This document shows positions 1 through 9,431 of a stretch of 64,000 bases of DNA, piece by piece (position 1 is the stretch's first letter; each line of letters starts with the position of its first letter). The DNA is from Synechococcus sp. MIT S9220 (lineage in GTDB: Bacteria; Cyanobacteriota; Cyanobacteriia; PCC-6307; Cyanobiaceae): the NCBI RefSeq assembly GCF_014304815.1, contig NZ_CP047958.1:2108001-2172000 (forward strand), given 5' to 3'. The position numbers and the translations under genes were made by a program. The notes beneath the pieces were generated by a model that was not told the origin of the DNA, did no database searches, and worked only from the letters and a program-made list of their open reading frames with translations.

Positions 1-380
1 GGTTCGCTGCGCAGAGGAGACGTCTCATAACCAGGCCAGAACAATTTGATGCCAAGCCCCACCACCAGGATCGGCACGGTGCCAATGGCCATTGCAATCC
101 CCAGGCGGGCTTCCGGCTCACGCCACTGACCTCTCCGCAAGGCAGCGCTGATGCCCTTCCAAACCCCCACAAGGTCGTCGCGGAAGTATCCGATCACCGC
201 AACGATGCTGCCCAGCTGGATCACCGCTGTGGCCGACACACCGGGGTCCTGCCAGCCGGCTAGAGCGGGCACCACCTTCAGATGGGCCGTGCTGCTGATC
301 GGCAGAAACTCAGTCAGCCCCTGAACAACTCCCAGGACGATATTTCTCCAGATGGCCTCGAGCAGTCCGGGTTCTGACAC
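1..380 (-). CDS. uppP: Undecaprenyl-diphosphatase, N-terminal part
   Basis: Integral membrane phosphatase that recycles undecaprenyl pyrophosphate to the monophosphate carrier for peptidoglycan and surface glycans. About 126 N-terminal residues are visible and the gene runs off the left edge. The family signature is clear: Q20 and E24 followed by LTEFLPISSTAHL (about residues 22-34), then hydrophobic segments. I chose the GTG at 380; another in-frame GTG lies 21 nt upstream. The gene is divergent from the DUF3120 gene, whose start is about 50 bp away, so they share a short promoter region. The family call is secure; the start codon is less so. Confidence 0.93.
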   Translation of the reverse strand, partial: MSEPGLLEAIWRNIVLGVVQGLTEFLPISSTAHLKVVPALAGWQDPGVSATAVIQLGSIVAVIGYFRDDLVGVWKGISAALRRGQWREPEARLGIAMAIGTVPILVVGLGIKLFWPGYETSPLRSE

Positions 381-433
381 GTCTGGCGTCCTGAACACAA
401 GTTTGAAGACGCTATCGCCAGGCCCAACGTCCG

Positions 434-1255
434 ATGACATCAGACGCCTCACAAAAACGCTCAATGAGGCGCAAATCTTCTATGGTCACATTCCTTTCTT
501 CACGTTCAGGCGGGGGTGGATCCTTGTTCAGTGGGCTGATACGCAACCAAGCCCTTGCTGAGCCGGTCCAGCCGATCGCTCTTGGAAGGGTTGGATTGCC
601 CTTCTGGGCATCGATGCTCGTGGTGCTGCCTGTCTTTGTGCAGGCTCCATGGGTGCGTGAACAGCCCTTCAGCTCCTGCCTGTTCGGTTTTGTGCTCCTT
701 TCAGTGGGCGTGATCACCCATTCGATCGCACCCAGTCGATGGAAGGACTTCGGCGCTCTGCTGGTTGGCTTCAGTGGCAGCTGGCTGGCTGGCAGCCTTT
801 TCTGGGGTTGGCTTGCTTGCCACCCAGTACTTCATCTCCCTGTGGAAGCGTTTGCCTTGCCTCTGGCAATCACCGGCCTGCAAACGCGATGGCGTCTTGG
901 ATGTGCCTTCTATTTAGCTTCGCTGCTAGGCACAGCTTTCACGGATCTGGCCATGGCACTCACCGGTGTGATGGCCCTCTGGCCTGCGGTGATTGCAGCA
1001 TCCCCTACAGAAGCCTCTGTTCTCCTCCAGGACGCAGCGGCCTTCGTGCTGACGCCAAGCTCTCTGCTGACGGTGAGCGCTTCAGGAATCATCATTTTTC
1101 AGCTTGTTCAGTACTGCAGATCTCGCAGCAGCCTGTCCATGGCGTCAGATCGAGGCTGGGCTGTAGCAGCGGCAGTGCTGTTCACAACCCTCTTGATTGA
1201 TGGCTTGTTTCTGTCGCTGTCTCTGCTTGCGCCAGAACTCAGCGGCCTGGTCTGA
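434..1255 (+). CDS. DUF3120 family membrane protein
   Basis: A 273-residue protein with several hydrophobic segments (around residues 55-75, 85-100, 110-130, 140-180 and 240-265). It resembles the cyanobacterial DUF3120 membrane proteins, whose function is unknown. The first 40 or so residues are polar and serine/arginine rich, so the true start may be further in. It lies between divergent uppP and co-directional psbU, with about 117 bp before psbU that holds psbU's own promoter region. The family call rests on recognition of the overall sequence, not on a catalytic motif. Confidence 0.65.
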   Translation: MTSDASQKRSMRRKSSMVTFLSSRSGGGGSLFSGLIRNQALAEPVQPIALGRVGLPFWASMLVVLPVFVQAPWVREQPFSSCLFGFVLLSVGVITHSIAPSRWKDFGALLVGFSGSWLAGSLFWGWLACHPVLHLPVEAFALPLAITGLQTRWRLGCAFYLASLLGTAFTDLAMALTGVMALWPAVIAASPTEASVLLQDAAAFVLTPSSLLTVSASGIIIFQLVQYCRSRSSLSMASDRGWAVAAAVLFTTLLIDGLFLSLSLLAPELSGLV

Positions 1256-1322
1256 AACGAACTGCAAAAAACTGCGACCCCTTGCAACTGATCCCGGCAA
1301 TTGCACTTGTATGGTTTGCAAG

Positions 1323-1335
1323 CCGGCAGTGCCGG
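1323..1335. promoter_or_regulatory. Inverted repeat upstream of psbU
   Basis: CCGGCA and TGCCGG arms separated by one base, about 38 bp before the psbU start. The spacer is too short for an RNA hairpin, so if functional it would be a DNA-binding site. No protein can be assigned. Confidence 0.25.
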
Positions 1336-1372
1336 TAATCATCCCGTTCCGATCTTCTAGACGGAGAGTTCC

Positions 1373-1750
1373 ATGAAGCGTCTGCTGTCCTGGCTGACAG
1401 GCATTCTTGTGATGGCAGGCCTGCTGATGGGCCTGTTGCTACCCGCGAGCGTTCAGGCGGCTGACATCCGCAACGTGGCTGACGACAAAATCGCCGAACG
1501 TGGCGAAAAGGTGGATCTCAACAATTCCTCCGTCCGTCGCTTCCAGCAGTTCCCTGGCATGTATCCCACCCTCGCCGGCAAGATCGTGCTGGGTGGCCCC
1601 TACGACAGTGTGAATGACGTTCTTTCGCTGGATCTCACCGATCGGCAGAAAGAGCTGTTCGAGAAGTATCGCGACAATTTCACGGTGACCGAACCATCGA
1701 TTGCTCTCAACGAGGGTTTCGATCGGATCAATGATGGCCAGTACCGCTGA
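1373..1750 (+). CDS. psbU: Photosystem II 12 kDa extrinsic protein PsbU
   Basis: Lumenal extrinsic subunit that stabilises the Mn4CaO5 cluster of photosystem II. The protein has 125 residues. A signal peptide covers residues 1-29 (basic KR start, hydrophobic core, cleavage likely after VQA), leaving a mature protein of about 96 residues. The mature part shows the PsbU helix-hairpin-helix pattern: NNSSVRRFQQFPGMYPTLAG, then a repeated SVNDVL segment. The ATG at 1373 is preceded by GGAGAG. The gene is monocistronic, ending at a strong terminator. PsbU is usual in marine Synechococcus and missing from Prochlorococcus, which helps the lineage call. Confidence 0.96.
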   Translation: MKRLLSWLTGILVMAGLLMGLLLPASVQAADIRNVADDKIAERGEKVDLNNSSVRRFQQFPGMYPTLAGKIVLGGPYDSVNDVLSLDLTDRQKELFEKYRDNFTVTEPSIALNEGFDRINDGQYR

Positions 1751-1804
1751 GGCAGCTCACTGAAAACGCCGATCTCCACTGATTGGATTGCTCAGATTGC
1801 GGTC

Positions 1805-1832
1805 AAACCGCCGGACAACCCGGCGGTTTTTT
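1805..1832 (+). terminator. Rho-independent terminator after psbU
   Basis: A perfect 10-bp stem (AAACCGCCGG with CCGGCGGTTT, loop ACAAC) followed by a T run. It lies 55 bp after the psbU stop and just before the nadB ATG at 1842. This argues against the longer nadB start at 1788, which would run through the hairpin. Confidence 0.88.
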
Positions 1833-1841
1833 GGTGCTGAC

Positions 1842-3527
1842 ATGAGACCCTTGGGCACTGGCAACGAACCCATCCCCTCAGGTCCCTGGGACGTCGTGGT
1901 GGTTGGTGCTGGAGCCGCAGGCCTGATGACCTGCCTTGAGCTGCCAGACGGGCTGCGAGTGCTGCTGGTCAACCGAAACACCAGCCAGCGCTCATCGAGC
2001 CGATGGGCCCAGGGCGGGATCGCATCCGTCACTCGTCGCGATGACCACAGCGGCAGCCATGCGACAGACACCATCCACGCCGGCGCAGGTCTTTGCGACG
2101 GCGATGCTGTTCGTCTGCTCGTTGAACAGGCACCGCACTGTGTCGACAGGCTGCTCGAGCTGGGGATGGATTTCGATCGGAACAGCGACGGGAGCCTGGC
2201 CACAACCCTCGAGGCTGCGCACAGTCATCACCGTGTGCTGCATGTCCAGGACCGAACCGGCCATGCTCTGGTCGATGTGCTTCGGCAGCATGCCGAGCAG
2301 AGGCCTGGGTTGCTGCATCGGCGGGGTGTTCGCGTCAGCCAGCTCTGGGTGGAGAACGGACACTGCTGCGGCGTCCAGGTTCTTGACGGGTGCAGGCTGC
2401 AATGGATTCGATCGAGAGCCGTGGTCCTCGCCACTGGAGGCGGAGGGCACCTCTACACCAACACCACCAATCCAGCTCAAGCCGCAGGAGAGGGCATCGC
2501 CCTGGCCTGGGCTGCAGGGGCCGCGGTTGAAGATCTTGAGTTCGTTCAATTTCATCCCACAGCTCTGAAGCTTCCCGGAGCTCCCTGTTTTCTGATCTCC
2601 GAGGCCGTGCGAGGAGAAGGAGGACGACTCGTGGACGCCGCGGGAAACAGTCCGGTCACTGACCTGCCAGGGGCTGATCTCGCTCCGAGAGACCAGGTGA
2701 GCCGTGCACTCTTGAAAAGCATGCGCCTCCAGGGCATCGATCACATCGGCCTGGACCTTTCAGAGATCCCCCGCGACCAGGCTGAGCGCCGCTTCCCCAC
2801 CATTCTTGAGCGCTGTCGCAACCACAATCTCAATCCTCTTGAGCAACCAATCCCTGTGGCGCCTGCAGCCCACTACTGGATGGGAGGCGTAGCAACGGAC
2901 CTCAATGCCGCGACATCGCTGCCAGGCCTCTACGCAGTTGGGGAGGCGGCCTGCACCGGGCTGCACGGTGCCAATCGTCTGGCGAGCAACTCCCTGATGG
3001 AATGCCTCGTCTTTGCTCGCCAACTGGGAGCGATCGACCTGCCAGCTGTTTCAGAGGATGAAAGAGAACACTGGAGGAACCGGGGATACAGCATCAGCAC
3101 CAGTGAGATCCATGCCCGCAGCAACACCAGCATCGGGGAGCTCACGCGCAGCATCGATCAGCTGAGTGAACAGTGCTGGGATGTGGCAGGAGTCAATCGC
3201 TCCCGAGCGGGGATGCAGACACTGCTGCAGATGACCAGAAGTGCCATGAGTCCGCTGGAGCGGGAAGAACTGCTGTGCGTCGTTCATCGCCAATCCCATC
3301 AGCAATTGCTGGAACTGGAGGAGCCCAGTCGCCAGGAACTGAACCTGCTACTCGATCTCATCCATCGTCAGCGCACCACTGCCCTGCTCCTGGAAGCCTG
3401 TCTGTTTAGAACCGAAAGTCGGGGAGGACATTTCCGCAGTGATGCCCCCTGCTCCCTTCCCCAGTGGCGCCGACACAGTCGGCAGGTGAAGGGAGAAGGG
3501 ATTCAGACCCGCAGCGTCACTGAATAA
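1842..3527 (+). CDS. nadB: L-aspartate oxidase
   Basis: Flavoenzyme oxidising L-aspartate to iminoaspartate, the first step of de novo NAD synthesis before NadA. With the ATG at 1842 it has 561 residues. The FAD dinucleotide motif GAGAAG is at about 22-27. The SSRWAQGGIAS segment, EFVQFHPTAL, and the late CTGLHGANRLASNSL segment (covalent-FAD-family fold, flavin contacts) are all present, and the C-terminal helical domain is complete. An in-frame ATG at 1788 lies upstream of the psbU terminator and is unlikely to be used. The gene is convergent with the VKOR gene, 46 bp apart. nadA and nadC are not in the window. Confidence 0.96.
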   Translation: MRPLGTGNEPIPSGPWDVVVVGAGAAGLMTCLELPDGLRVLLVNRNTSQRSSSRWAQGGIASVTRRDDHSGSHATDTIHAGAGLCDGDAVRLLVEQAPHCVDRLLELGMDFDRNSDGSLATTLEAAHSHHRVLHVQDRTGHALVDVLRQHAEQRPGLLHRRGVRVSQLWVENGHCCGVQVLDGCRLQWIRSRAVVLATGGGGHLYTNTTNPAQAAGEGIALAWAAGAAVEDLEFVQFHPTALKLPGAPCFLISEAVRGEGGRLVDAAGNSPVTDLPGADLAPRDQVSRALLKSMRLQGIDHIGLDLSEIPRDQAERRFPTILERCRNHNLNPLEQPIPVAPAAHYWMGGVATDLNAATSLPGLYAVGEAACTGLHGANRLASNSLMECLVFARQLGAIDLPAVSEDEREHWRNRGYSISTSEIHARSNTSIGELTRSIDQLSEQCWDVAGVNRSRAGMQTLLQMTRSAMSPLEREELLCVVHRQSHQQLLELEEPSRQELNLLLDLIHRQRTTALLLEACLFRTESRGGHFRSDAPCSLPQWRRHSRQVKGEGIQTRSVTE

Positions 3528-3573
3528 CCAACAGTCGTAGCAGACAGTGGGCTACTCAGAGGTGGAAGGGCCT

Positions 3574-4515
3574 TCAGAAGTTGGTGTCTCCCTTGAAGCC
3601 GGACAAACCTGCAAGGGTTTTCAGATCTTTGACGCCTGAATCAAGCTTTCCATTGATCTCCCAGGTGGGGAAGCCTTCGATCTTCTTGCTCTGGCAGAGG
3701 GCGCGTTGACTGTTCTGACCATCCTCAGCACATTCAACGACGTTGAGCTTTTTGGCAGCTTCTAAACCGAAGTCCTCCTTCTGCTCATGACAGTGAGGAC
3801 ACCAGTAGGCGCTGTACATGACAGCTCCCATGGAGGTGAGATGTTCAGCCAGCGCGACCTTGGCAGGAGTGCTTTCGGTCGTCACAAGCGGAGGTGCACC
3901 AGGGCCGGTCACGGCAGCTTCGGGGCGTTCAGGGTCCAGAACCGAGGCCCAGATCAGACTGCCGAGCAACACTGCCAAAGCCAGGAGAATGCCCCGAAAG
4001 AACAACTGTGAGGGGTCGTCCCATCCACCGCCGATCATGGAAAGGATCAGCAACAGAATCGACAACGTCGCTGAAAGCACACAGAAAAAACAGAAAGCCT
4101 GAATCTTGAAGACCATCAAGCCCAGCAGCACCAAGCTGAAGACAGCCATTCCCAGGGAAACAGTGAACAGTCCCCACCAGGTGCGCCGGGACAGATCACT
4201 GCGGTTCTCCATCAACCCCGGCAGCAACGGCACAAGAGCCATCACCAGAACAGCGAGGTAAGCCAGCAGACCGGCAAAGGACAACGGAATGCTGAAGCCA
4301 TCCGTCTGAACAAGGGTTCCCCAGGGGCTATTCAGGACTGTGTCGCACCCATCTCCGCCCATCGGGCAGGTGAAGTCACCGAACATCCCCCAACGCTTAA
4401 GGGTGATCGAAGCGGTATCGATCACCCCGACGGTTGCCAGCACCGCCATGCTGATGCGTGCCCATTTGAAGCCCTGATCCTGACGACGTCGGCTGGTGAG
4501 TCGGGTGGTGCCCAT
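3574..4515 (-). CDS. VKOR-thioredoxin fusion (disulfide-forming oxidoreductase)
   Basis: A 313-residue membrane protein joining a bacterial vitamin K epoxide reductase domain to a C-terminal thioredoxin-like domain, the layout known from the structurally studied Synechococcus homolog. Redox cysteines are visible: loop pair C50/C57, active-site CFFC (C142, C145) next to the quinone site, and WCPHC (C239, C242) in the thioredoxin domain. Several membrane helices fill about 20-190. Its expected role is to pass electrons from thiols of lumenal or periplasmic proteins to quinone while making disulfides. I took the M at 4515; an earlier start at 4557 adds a poorly fitting 14 residues. It is divergent from rimO. 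Confidence 0.9.
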   Translation of the reverse strand: MGTTRLTSRRRQDQGFKWARISMAVLATVGVIDTASITLKRWGMFGDFTCPMGGDGCDTVLNSPWGTLVQTDGFSIPLSFAGLLAYLAVLVMALVPLLPGLMENRSDLSRRTWWGLFTVSLGMAVFSLVLLGLMVFKIQAFCFFCVLSATLSILLLILSMIGGGWDDPSQLFFRGILLALAVLLGSLIWASVLDPERPEAAVTGPGAPPLVTTESTPAKVALAEHLTSMGAVMYSAYWCPHCHEQKEDFGLEAAKKLNVVECAEDGQNSQRALCQSKKIEGFPTWEINGKLDSGVKDLKTLAGLSGFKGDTNF

Positions 4516-4590
4516 GCGCACGAAACTGATTGCTGAAATTTTGGCAGCAATCAGCACGAGATTTATGGTGAAAGTTGATGCGTCGTGCCC

Positions 4591-5991
4591 ATGTCACCGG
4601 ACCAAGCTCCCGGACGCGACATGGTCAGCACACGCCCGACCGTGGCTTTCGCCCATTTGGGATGCGAAAAGAACCGGGTCGATACTGAACACATGCTCGG
4701 TCTGCTGACGCGAGCGGGCTATGGCGTCAGCAGTGACGAAAGTGACGCCAACGTGGTGGTGGTCAACACCTGCAGCTTCATCCAGGAAGCCCGGGAAGAA
4801 TCAGTCCGCACACTGGTGGGACTCGCTGAGCAAGGCAAGGAACTGATCATCGCCGGCTGCCTGGCACAACATTTTCAGGAGGAGCTGCTCGAGTCCCTGC
4901 CGGAAGCCAAAGCCATTGTGGGCACTGGCGATTACCAGCACATCGTGGAAGTGCTTGAGCGGGTCGAAGCTGGAGAACGCGTCAATCGGGTCAGCAAAAA
5001 CCCGACGTTCGTCGGCGATGAAACACTGCCCAGATATCGCACCACTGGCGAAGCGGTTGCCTATCTCAAAGTGGCCGAAGGTTGCGACTATCGCTGCGCG
5101 TTTTGCATCATTCCGCATCTACGCGGAAATCAGCGTTCAAGAACGATCGAATCAATCGTTGCAGAAGCCCATCAACTGGCGGAACAGGGCGTTCAGGAAC
5201 TGATTCTGATCAGCCAGATCACCACCAATTACGGGCTGGACATCTACGGCCGTCCTCGGCTTGCAGACCTGCTCAGGGCCCTCGGCGAAGTGGAGATTCC
5301 CTGGATTCGGGTTCATTACGCCTACCCCACAGGCCTGACTCCTGAGGTGATCTCCGCTTATAGGGATGTCCCTAACGTTCTTCCCTATCTCGATCTGCCT
5401 CTCCAGCACAGCCACCCCAAAGTGCTGAGAGCCATGAACCGTCCCTGGCAGGCGGATGTCAACGAACGATTGATGAGTCAGTTGCGGGAGCAGCTGCCGG
5501 ATGCCGTGATGCGCACCACGCTGATCGTGGGCTTCCCCGGTGAAACAGAGGAGCAATTTGACCACCTGGCTGGGTTCCTTGAAAGCCAGCGATTCGATCA
5601 CGTTGGGGTGTTCACTTATTCAGCAGAGGAAGGGACCGCTGCGGCCAAGCTCCCGAATCCCGTACCAGCCGAGATTGCCACCGCCAGGAAAGATCGGCTG
5701 ATGACCCTGCAACAACCGATCTCAGCCGAAGCCAACACCCGCTGGGTGGGACGCACCGTGGATGTCCTGATCGAGCAGCACAACCCGACCACAGGAGCCA
5801 TGATCGGACGCTGCGCTCGCTTCGCACCTGAGGTGGATGGCGAAGTGCAGGTTCAGCCTCGTGCTGACGGCTTGCAAGCACAACCGGGAACCATGGTTCC
5901 AGTACGAATCAACGGAGCCGACATCTACGACCTGAGCGGCGAGATCGTGGGGGCAAGCGAGATGGTTGCGTCAGCTCGCAGCAGCCATTGA
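4591..5991 (+). CDS. rimO: Ribosomal protein uS12 methylthiotransferase RimO
   Basis: Radical SAM enzyme that methylthiolates an aspartate of ribosomal protein S12. It has about 466 residues from the ATG at 4591 (GTG at 4585 and ATG at 4621 are alternatives). The N-terminal MTTase domain has its three cluster cysteines near 25, 61 and 90. The radical SAM motif CDYRCAFC places cysteines at about 165, 169 and 172. A TRAM domain closes the protein (VDVLIEQHN onward). The CIIPHLRG segment favours RimO over MiaB. The stop overlaps the TTG start of the MFS gene, suggesting coupling. Confidence 0.93.
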   Translation: MSPDQAPGRDMVSTRPTVAFAHLGCEKNRVDTEHMLGLLTRAGYGVSSDESDANVVVVNTCSFIQEAREESVRTLVGLAEQGKELIIAGCLAQHFQEELLESLPEAKAIVGTGDYQHIVEVLERVEAGERVNRVSKNPTFVGDETLPRYRTTGEAVAYLKVAEGCDYRCAFCIIPHLRGNQRSRTIESIVAEAHQLAEQGVQELILISQITTNYGLDIYGRPRLADLLRALGEVEIPWIRVHYAYPTGLTPEVISAYRDVPNVLPYLDLPLQHSHPKVLRAMNRPWQADVNERLMSQLREQLPDAVMRTTLIVGFPGETEEQFDHLAGFLESQRFDHVGVFTYSAEEGTAAAKLPNPVPAEIATARKDRLMTLQQPISAEANTRWVGRTVDVLIEQHNPTTGAMIGRCARFAPEVDGEVQVQPRADGLQAQPGTMVPVRINGADIYDLSGEIVGASEMVASARSSH

Positions 5992-7214
5992 GCCACCCTT
6001 CATCACATGCACGCCAACGCATTATTTTCCTAATCGCATCCGGCTTGAGCACTGCCGGTTCCTTCGCAGGGATCACGGCCAAAGGCTGGATCCTGATGGA
6101 TGAAACCAAAGCACCCATGGTGCTGGCGCTGAATTTTGCCGCACTCTCCCTACCCACAATTTTGGTAAGCGGGCCGGCAGGCGTGCGCACCGATCGCGTT
6201 GGCTGTGAGCGGGTGTTAATCCAGGCACAGTGGGCACTGCTATGCGCAAGCCTGCTTGGAGCGATTTCCATCCCGATCTTCGACGGACAAGCACAGGTCT
6301 TGATGCTGCTGGCCAGCACCTTGCTGGTGGGCATTGCCGGTGCCTATGAACTCACGGCTCGCAATAAGTACTGCGCTCTGCTGGTGGACGACAACTCCGA
6401 GCTGGCGCCCTTCCTGACGAGCTTCTCGGTGGTCTTCAACGTCGGCAAGCTAGTGGGCCCCCTTCTGGGGGGCCTACTGATCACTCTGGCGGGTTCGGCC
6501 ACGGCGCTCACTCTGGATGCAGCCACTTATCTGTTCCCGATCGCCAGTGTGATCTGGCTGCTGAATCCGAAAACGGAACTGGAGGAGCGCAGTGCTCCTG
6601 GGAAAAAGGCGTCGTTACGGGTGGCCTGGCGGGAATGCGGCAGCACCCTGAGGCACGTGCTGATGTTCACCGGCTTGATGTGTGTGGTGGGGTTCTTCCA
6701 CCCTGGACTTGGGCCCTTGATCGCCGCTCGTGAGCTCGGGAATGCACCGATGGATCTTGCAGCTTTCACCAGCGTTCTGGCCCTGGGAAGCATTGCTGGT
6801 GGACTGCTGCTGCAACGCAACAGTCATCGTTTCTGCCGAAGACCCTCTCTGACCCTGGCAGGGTTTGCATTAGTCACCGCCGTGGCTCAGCTGGGGATGG
6901 CCATTGGAGGTGATGTGCCCTTCTTGCTTGCCATGACTCTCTTAATCGGAGCAGGTACCGCAGGGCTTCTGAGCAGCAGCAATTTGATCACCCAGGTGGG
7001 TTCGAGCCAGATCCTGCGCGGGCGGATGGCGGGTCTTGGTCAAATTGCCTTTCTGGGTGGCGGTGGGCTCAGTGGTCTGATCGCCGCGCAAGTCACCGTC
7101 ACTTTTGGTCTTCAGGCGACCTTCGCCATCAGCGGCACTCTCGGCATTGTTCTGGCGCTGCTTGAGATCTGGCGCCGCGGCGGGTCTGTGCTGACTGAAG
7201 TCAGATCAATTTGA
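5988..7214 (+). CDS. MFS transporter, EntS-like exporter family
   Basis: A 408-residue major facilitator with about 10-12 hydrophobic helices and the MFS loop motif ([11 protein letters not shown], near 62-72). It most resembles the MFS_3/EntS-type drug or siderophore exporters; the substrate is unknown. No ATG, GTG or other good start was found in the early frame, so the TTG at 5988 overlapping the rimO stop by four bases is the best start. Its 3' end overlaps the convergent petL gene by 14 bases. Confidence 0.8.
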   Translation: MSHPSSHARQRIIFLIASGLSTAGSFAGITAKGWILMDETKAPMVLALNFAALSLPTILVSGPAGVRTDRVGCERVLIQAQWALLCASLLGAISIPIFDGQAQVLMLLASTLLVGIAGAYELTARNKYCALLVDDNSELAPFLTSFSVVFNVGKLVGPLLGGLLITLAGSATALTLDAATYLFPIASVIWLLNPKTELEERSAPGKKASLRVAWRECGSTLRHVLMFTGLMCVVGFFHPGLGPLIAARELGNAPMDLAAFTSVLALGSIAGGLLLQRNSHRFCRRPSLTLAGFALVTAVAQLGMAIGGDVPFLLAMTLLIGAGTAGLLSSSNLITQVGSSQILRGRMAGLGQIAFLGGGGLSGLIAAQVTVTFGLQATFAISGTLGIVLALLEIWRRGGSVLTEVRSI

Positions 7215-7293
7215 TTCGGCGCAGAACAAAACTGATCGTCACAGCAGTTGCCAGTCCGGCTCCGACCAAACCCACGTAGATGAGGACGCCCAT
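7201..7293 (-). CDS. petL: Cytochrome b6-f complex subunit PetL (30 aa)
   Basis: A tiny gene encoding 30 residues: a single hydrophobic helix (VLIYVGLVGAGLATAVTISF) followed by a basic LRRIKLI end, the pattern of cyanobacterial PetL, a one-helix subunit of the cytochrome b6-f complex. The ATG is at 7293 and TGA at 7201. It overlaps the end of the MFS gene tail to tail. Other one-helix thylakoid proteins could look alike, but the KLI ending favours PetL. Confidence 0.7.
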   Translation of the reverse strand: MGVLIYVGLVGAGLATAVTISFVLRRIKLI

Positions 7294-7451
7294 CACTGTC
7301 AAAGATTGCAAGCCCTATTACATCAGACATCAGGCCTGGAATTACCCAATCCCCCTTAAGCTTCTGCACAACGAAATCAAATAGAAACGGAAGGTTCTGT
7401 CCGCAGGGTCGACCGCACGTCACAGACAGACCAACTTGCTCGCCTCGGATC

Positions 7452-9026
7452 ATGCGCACCCTCTTTATCTATCCCCTCTTCCCGAAGACCTTCTGGAGTT
7501 ACGAGAAGATTCTGGAGCTGGTGAATCGCAAGGTGTTGCTTCCCCCGCTGGGGTTAGTGACGGTAGCGGCGCTGCTTCCCCAGGAATGGGACATGAAGTT
7601 GGTGGACCGCAACGTGCGGGAGATCACTGAAGACGAATGGAACTGGGCCGAACTTGTGGTGATCTCGGGAATGATCGTCCAAAAGGACGATATGCAGATT
7701 CAGATCGCCGAGGCCAAGCGCCGTGGAATTCCAGTTGCTGTAGGAGGCCCCTACGCCAGTTCCACTCCGGATGCGCCTGAAATCGATCAGGCCGACTTCA
7801 AAGTGCTCGATGAGGGGGAAATCACCCTGCCATTGTTCATCGAAGCGATCCAGCGAGGTGACAGCGGCGGACGTTTCAGTGCTGAAGGTGACAAGCCTGA
7901 TGTGACCTCCACTCCCATCCCTCGCTTTGATCTGCTGCAGCTCGAGGCCTATGACTCGATGAGCGTTCAGTTCTCGAGGGGTTGTCCGTTCAATTGCGAG
8001 TTCTGCGACATCATCGTTCTCTACGGACGCAAGCCACGCACGAAAAAACCGGAACAGCTGATCGCTGAGCTTCAGTATCTGCATGACCTCGGCTGGAGGC
8101 GATCGATCTTCCTAGTCGATGACAACTTCATCGGCAATAAGCGCAACGCCAAGCAGCTGCTCCCCCAAATCAGACAGTTTCAGGAAGAGCGCGGCTATCC
8201 CTTCAGCTTCGCGACTGAGGCCTCGGTGGACCTGGCCGACGACGAGGAGATGATGCGCATGATGCACGAAGCGCGTTTTGAGAGTGTGTTTCTCGGCATC
8301 GAAACTCCCGACGAGGCGAGTCTCGAAACCTCCAGAAAACTTCAGAACACCCGCAACCCTCTGGATGCTGCCGTTGACAGGATCACCGCAAACGGCATCC
8401 GTGTGATGGCAGGTTTCATCATCGGTTTCGACGGTGAAAAAGACGGCGCCGGCCGACGCATCGTTGAGTTCGTGACCAGAACCGGAATCCCGGCGGCGAT
8501 GATGGGCATGCTGCAGGCCCTTCCGAATACAGCGCTTTGGCATCGCCTTGAGAAAGAGGGCCGACTGATCCAGGACAAGTCCGCCGCCAAGGGTGTGAAC
8601 CAGACCAACCTGCTCAATTTCAAACCCACCCGCCCCATCCGGGACATCGCCAACGAATACGTGGATGCCTTCTGTGCGCTCTACGAACCCAACGCATACA
8701 TGGATCGGGTTTACTCCTACTACCTGAAGATGGGAGCTCCCCGCTGGAAGGGCACATCAAAACTGCCCACCTGGACTGATATCAGAGCTTTATCCATTGT
8801 GGTTTGGAGACAGGGAATCAAGCGGGACACTCGCAGTCGCTTCTGGCGTTACATGCTCAGCATGGCTCGACGCAATCCAGCCATGTTGGAGCAATTCCTG
8901 GTGGTGCTCGCCCACAACGAACACTTCCTTGAGTACCGCGCGATCGTTCAACGCGAAATTCGCGAACAGCTGGAATCTCTCCCTCCCGAAGAACCCAGTA
9001 CATCCCGCGAACTGATGACGGCCTGA
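7452..9026 (+). CDS. B12-binding-domain radical SAM protein (HpnP-like, DUF4070)
   Basis: A 524-residue class B radical SAM protein. Residues 1-150 form a cobalamin-binding-like Rossmann domain (LLPPLGLVTVAALLP, VGGPYASSTPD). The 4Fe-4S motif CPFNCEFC has cysteines at 178, 182 and 185. A DUF4070-type C-terminal domain follows. By overall wording it resembles the HpnP/HpnJ group, which includes the hopanoid C-2 methylase. No hopanoid gene is visible here and marine picocyanobacteria are not known for hopanoids, so a different methylation substrate is plausible. It stands alone, with 158 bp before it (after petL) and a convergent DUF4346 gene 7 bp after it. Confidence 0.82.
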   Translation: MRTLFIYPLFPKTFWSYEKILELVNRKVLLPPLGLVTVAALLPQEWDMKLVDRNVREITEDEWNWAELVVISGMIVQKDDMQIQIAEAKRRGIPVAVGGPYASSTPDAPEIDQADFKVLDEGEITLPLFIEAIQRGDSGGRFSAEGDKPDVTSTPIPRFDLLQLEAYDSMSVQFSRGCPFNCEFCDIIVLYGRKPRTKKPEQLIAELQYLHDLGWRRSIFLVDDNFIGNKRNAKQLLPQIRQFQEERGYPFSFATEASVDLADDEEMMRMMHEARFESVFLGIETPDEASLETSRKLQNTRNPLDAAVDRITANGIRVMAGFIIGFDGEKDGAGRRIVEFVTRTGIPAAMMGMLQALPNTALWHRLEKEGRLIQDKSAAKGVNQTNLLNFKPTRPIRDIANEYVDAFCALYEPNAYMDRVYSYYLKMGAPRWKGTSKLPTWTDIRALSIVVWRQGIKRDTRSRFWRYMLSMARRNPAMLEQFLVVLAHNEHFLEYRAIVQREIREQLESLPPEEPSTSRELMTA

Positions 9027-9032
9027 ACTGAT

Positions 9033-9407
9033 TCAGTCCTGCGTGTAGGCCACTCCCGCTTTCAGGCAGGCTTCTGCTTTTTGCAACTCTCGGCCGAGAT
9101 ACAGAGCATGATCCAGACGGCTGACGGGACGAGTTCCATCAGCCTCGGTCAGCGCAATGCCCAACTCCTTTGCGGTTCTGCCACGGAAGCTTTTGCTCGG
9201 CTGACGGGGGCCACCGCCACGGCAGGCGAGAACCTCTCCTGTTTCAGGGTCAGTCGCACGGCCTCGCTCATCAAGATCATTGCTGTAATGCTCAGCGACG
9301 AGCTCGCCGGCCTCGGCATCCAGCTTGATCAGGAAGTAACCAGACGGGTCGAGCTCGATGAATCGCTGCGAGAGCTGATCATCAAGTGAGGAGGTGCCTT
9401 CTGCCAT
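9033..9407 (-). CDS. DUF4346 family protein
   Basis: A 124-residue soluble protein matching the DUF4346 pattern: DPSGYFLIKLD near the start, a GRTAKELG segment in the middle and SRLDHALYLGRELQKAE near the end, finishing in an AYTQD tail. The domain is also found fused to dihydropteroate-synthase-related proteins in other lineages; stand-alone copies are common in cyanobacteria and have no known function. ATG at 9407 is preferred to the GTG at 9413. It sits 25 bp from the stop of the FemAB-like gene, which is probably transcribed ahead of it. Confidence 0.72.
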   Translation of the reverse strand: MAEGTSSLDDQLSQRFIELDPSGYFLIKLDAEAGELVAEHYSNDLDERGRATDPETGEVLACRGGGPRQPSKSFRGRTAKELGIALTEADGTRPVSRLDHALYLGRELQKAEACLKAGVAYTQD

Positions 9408-9431
9408 TGTCACACCTTACAAATGATCGCC

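Noticed and set aside
1788-1841. Longer nadB start at 1788
   Set aside because: It would translate through the psbU terminator hairpin; the ATG at 1842 gives a normal NadB start.
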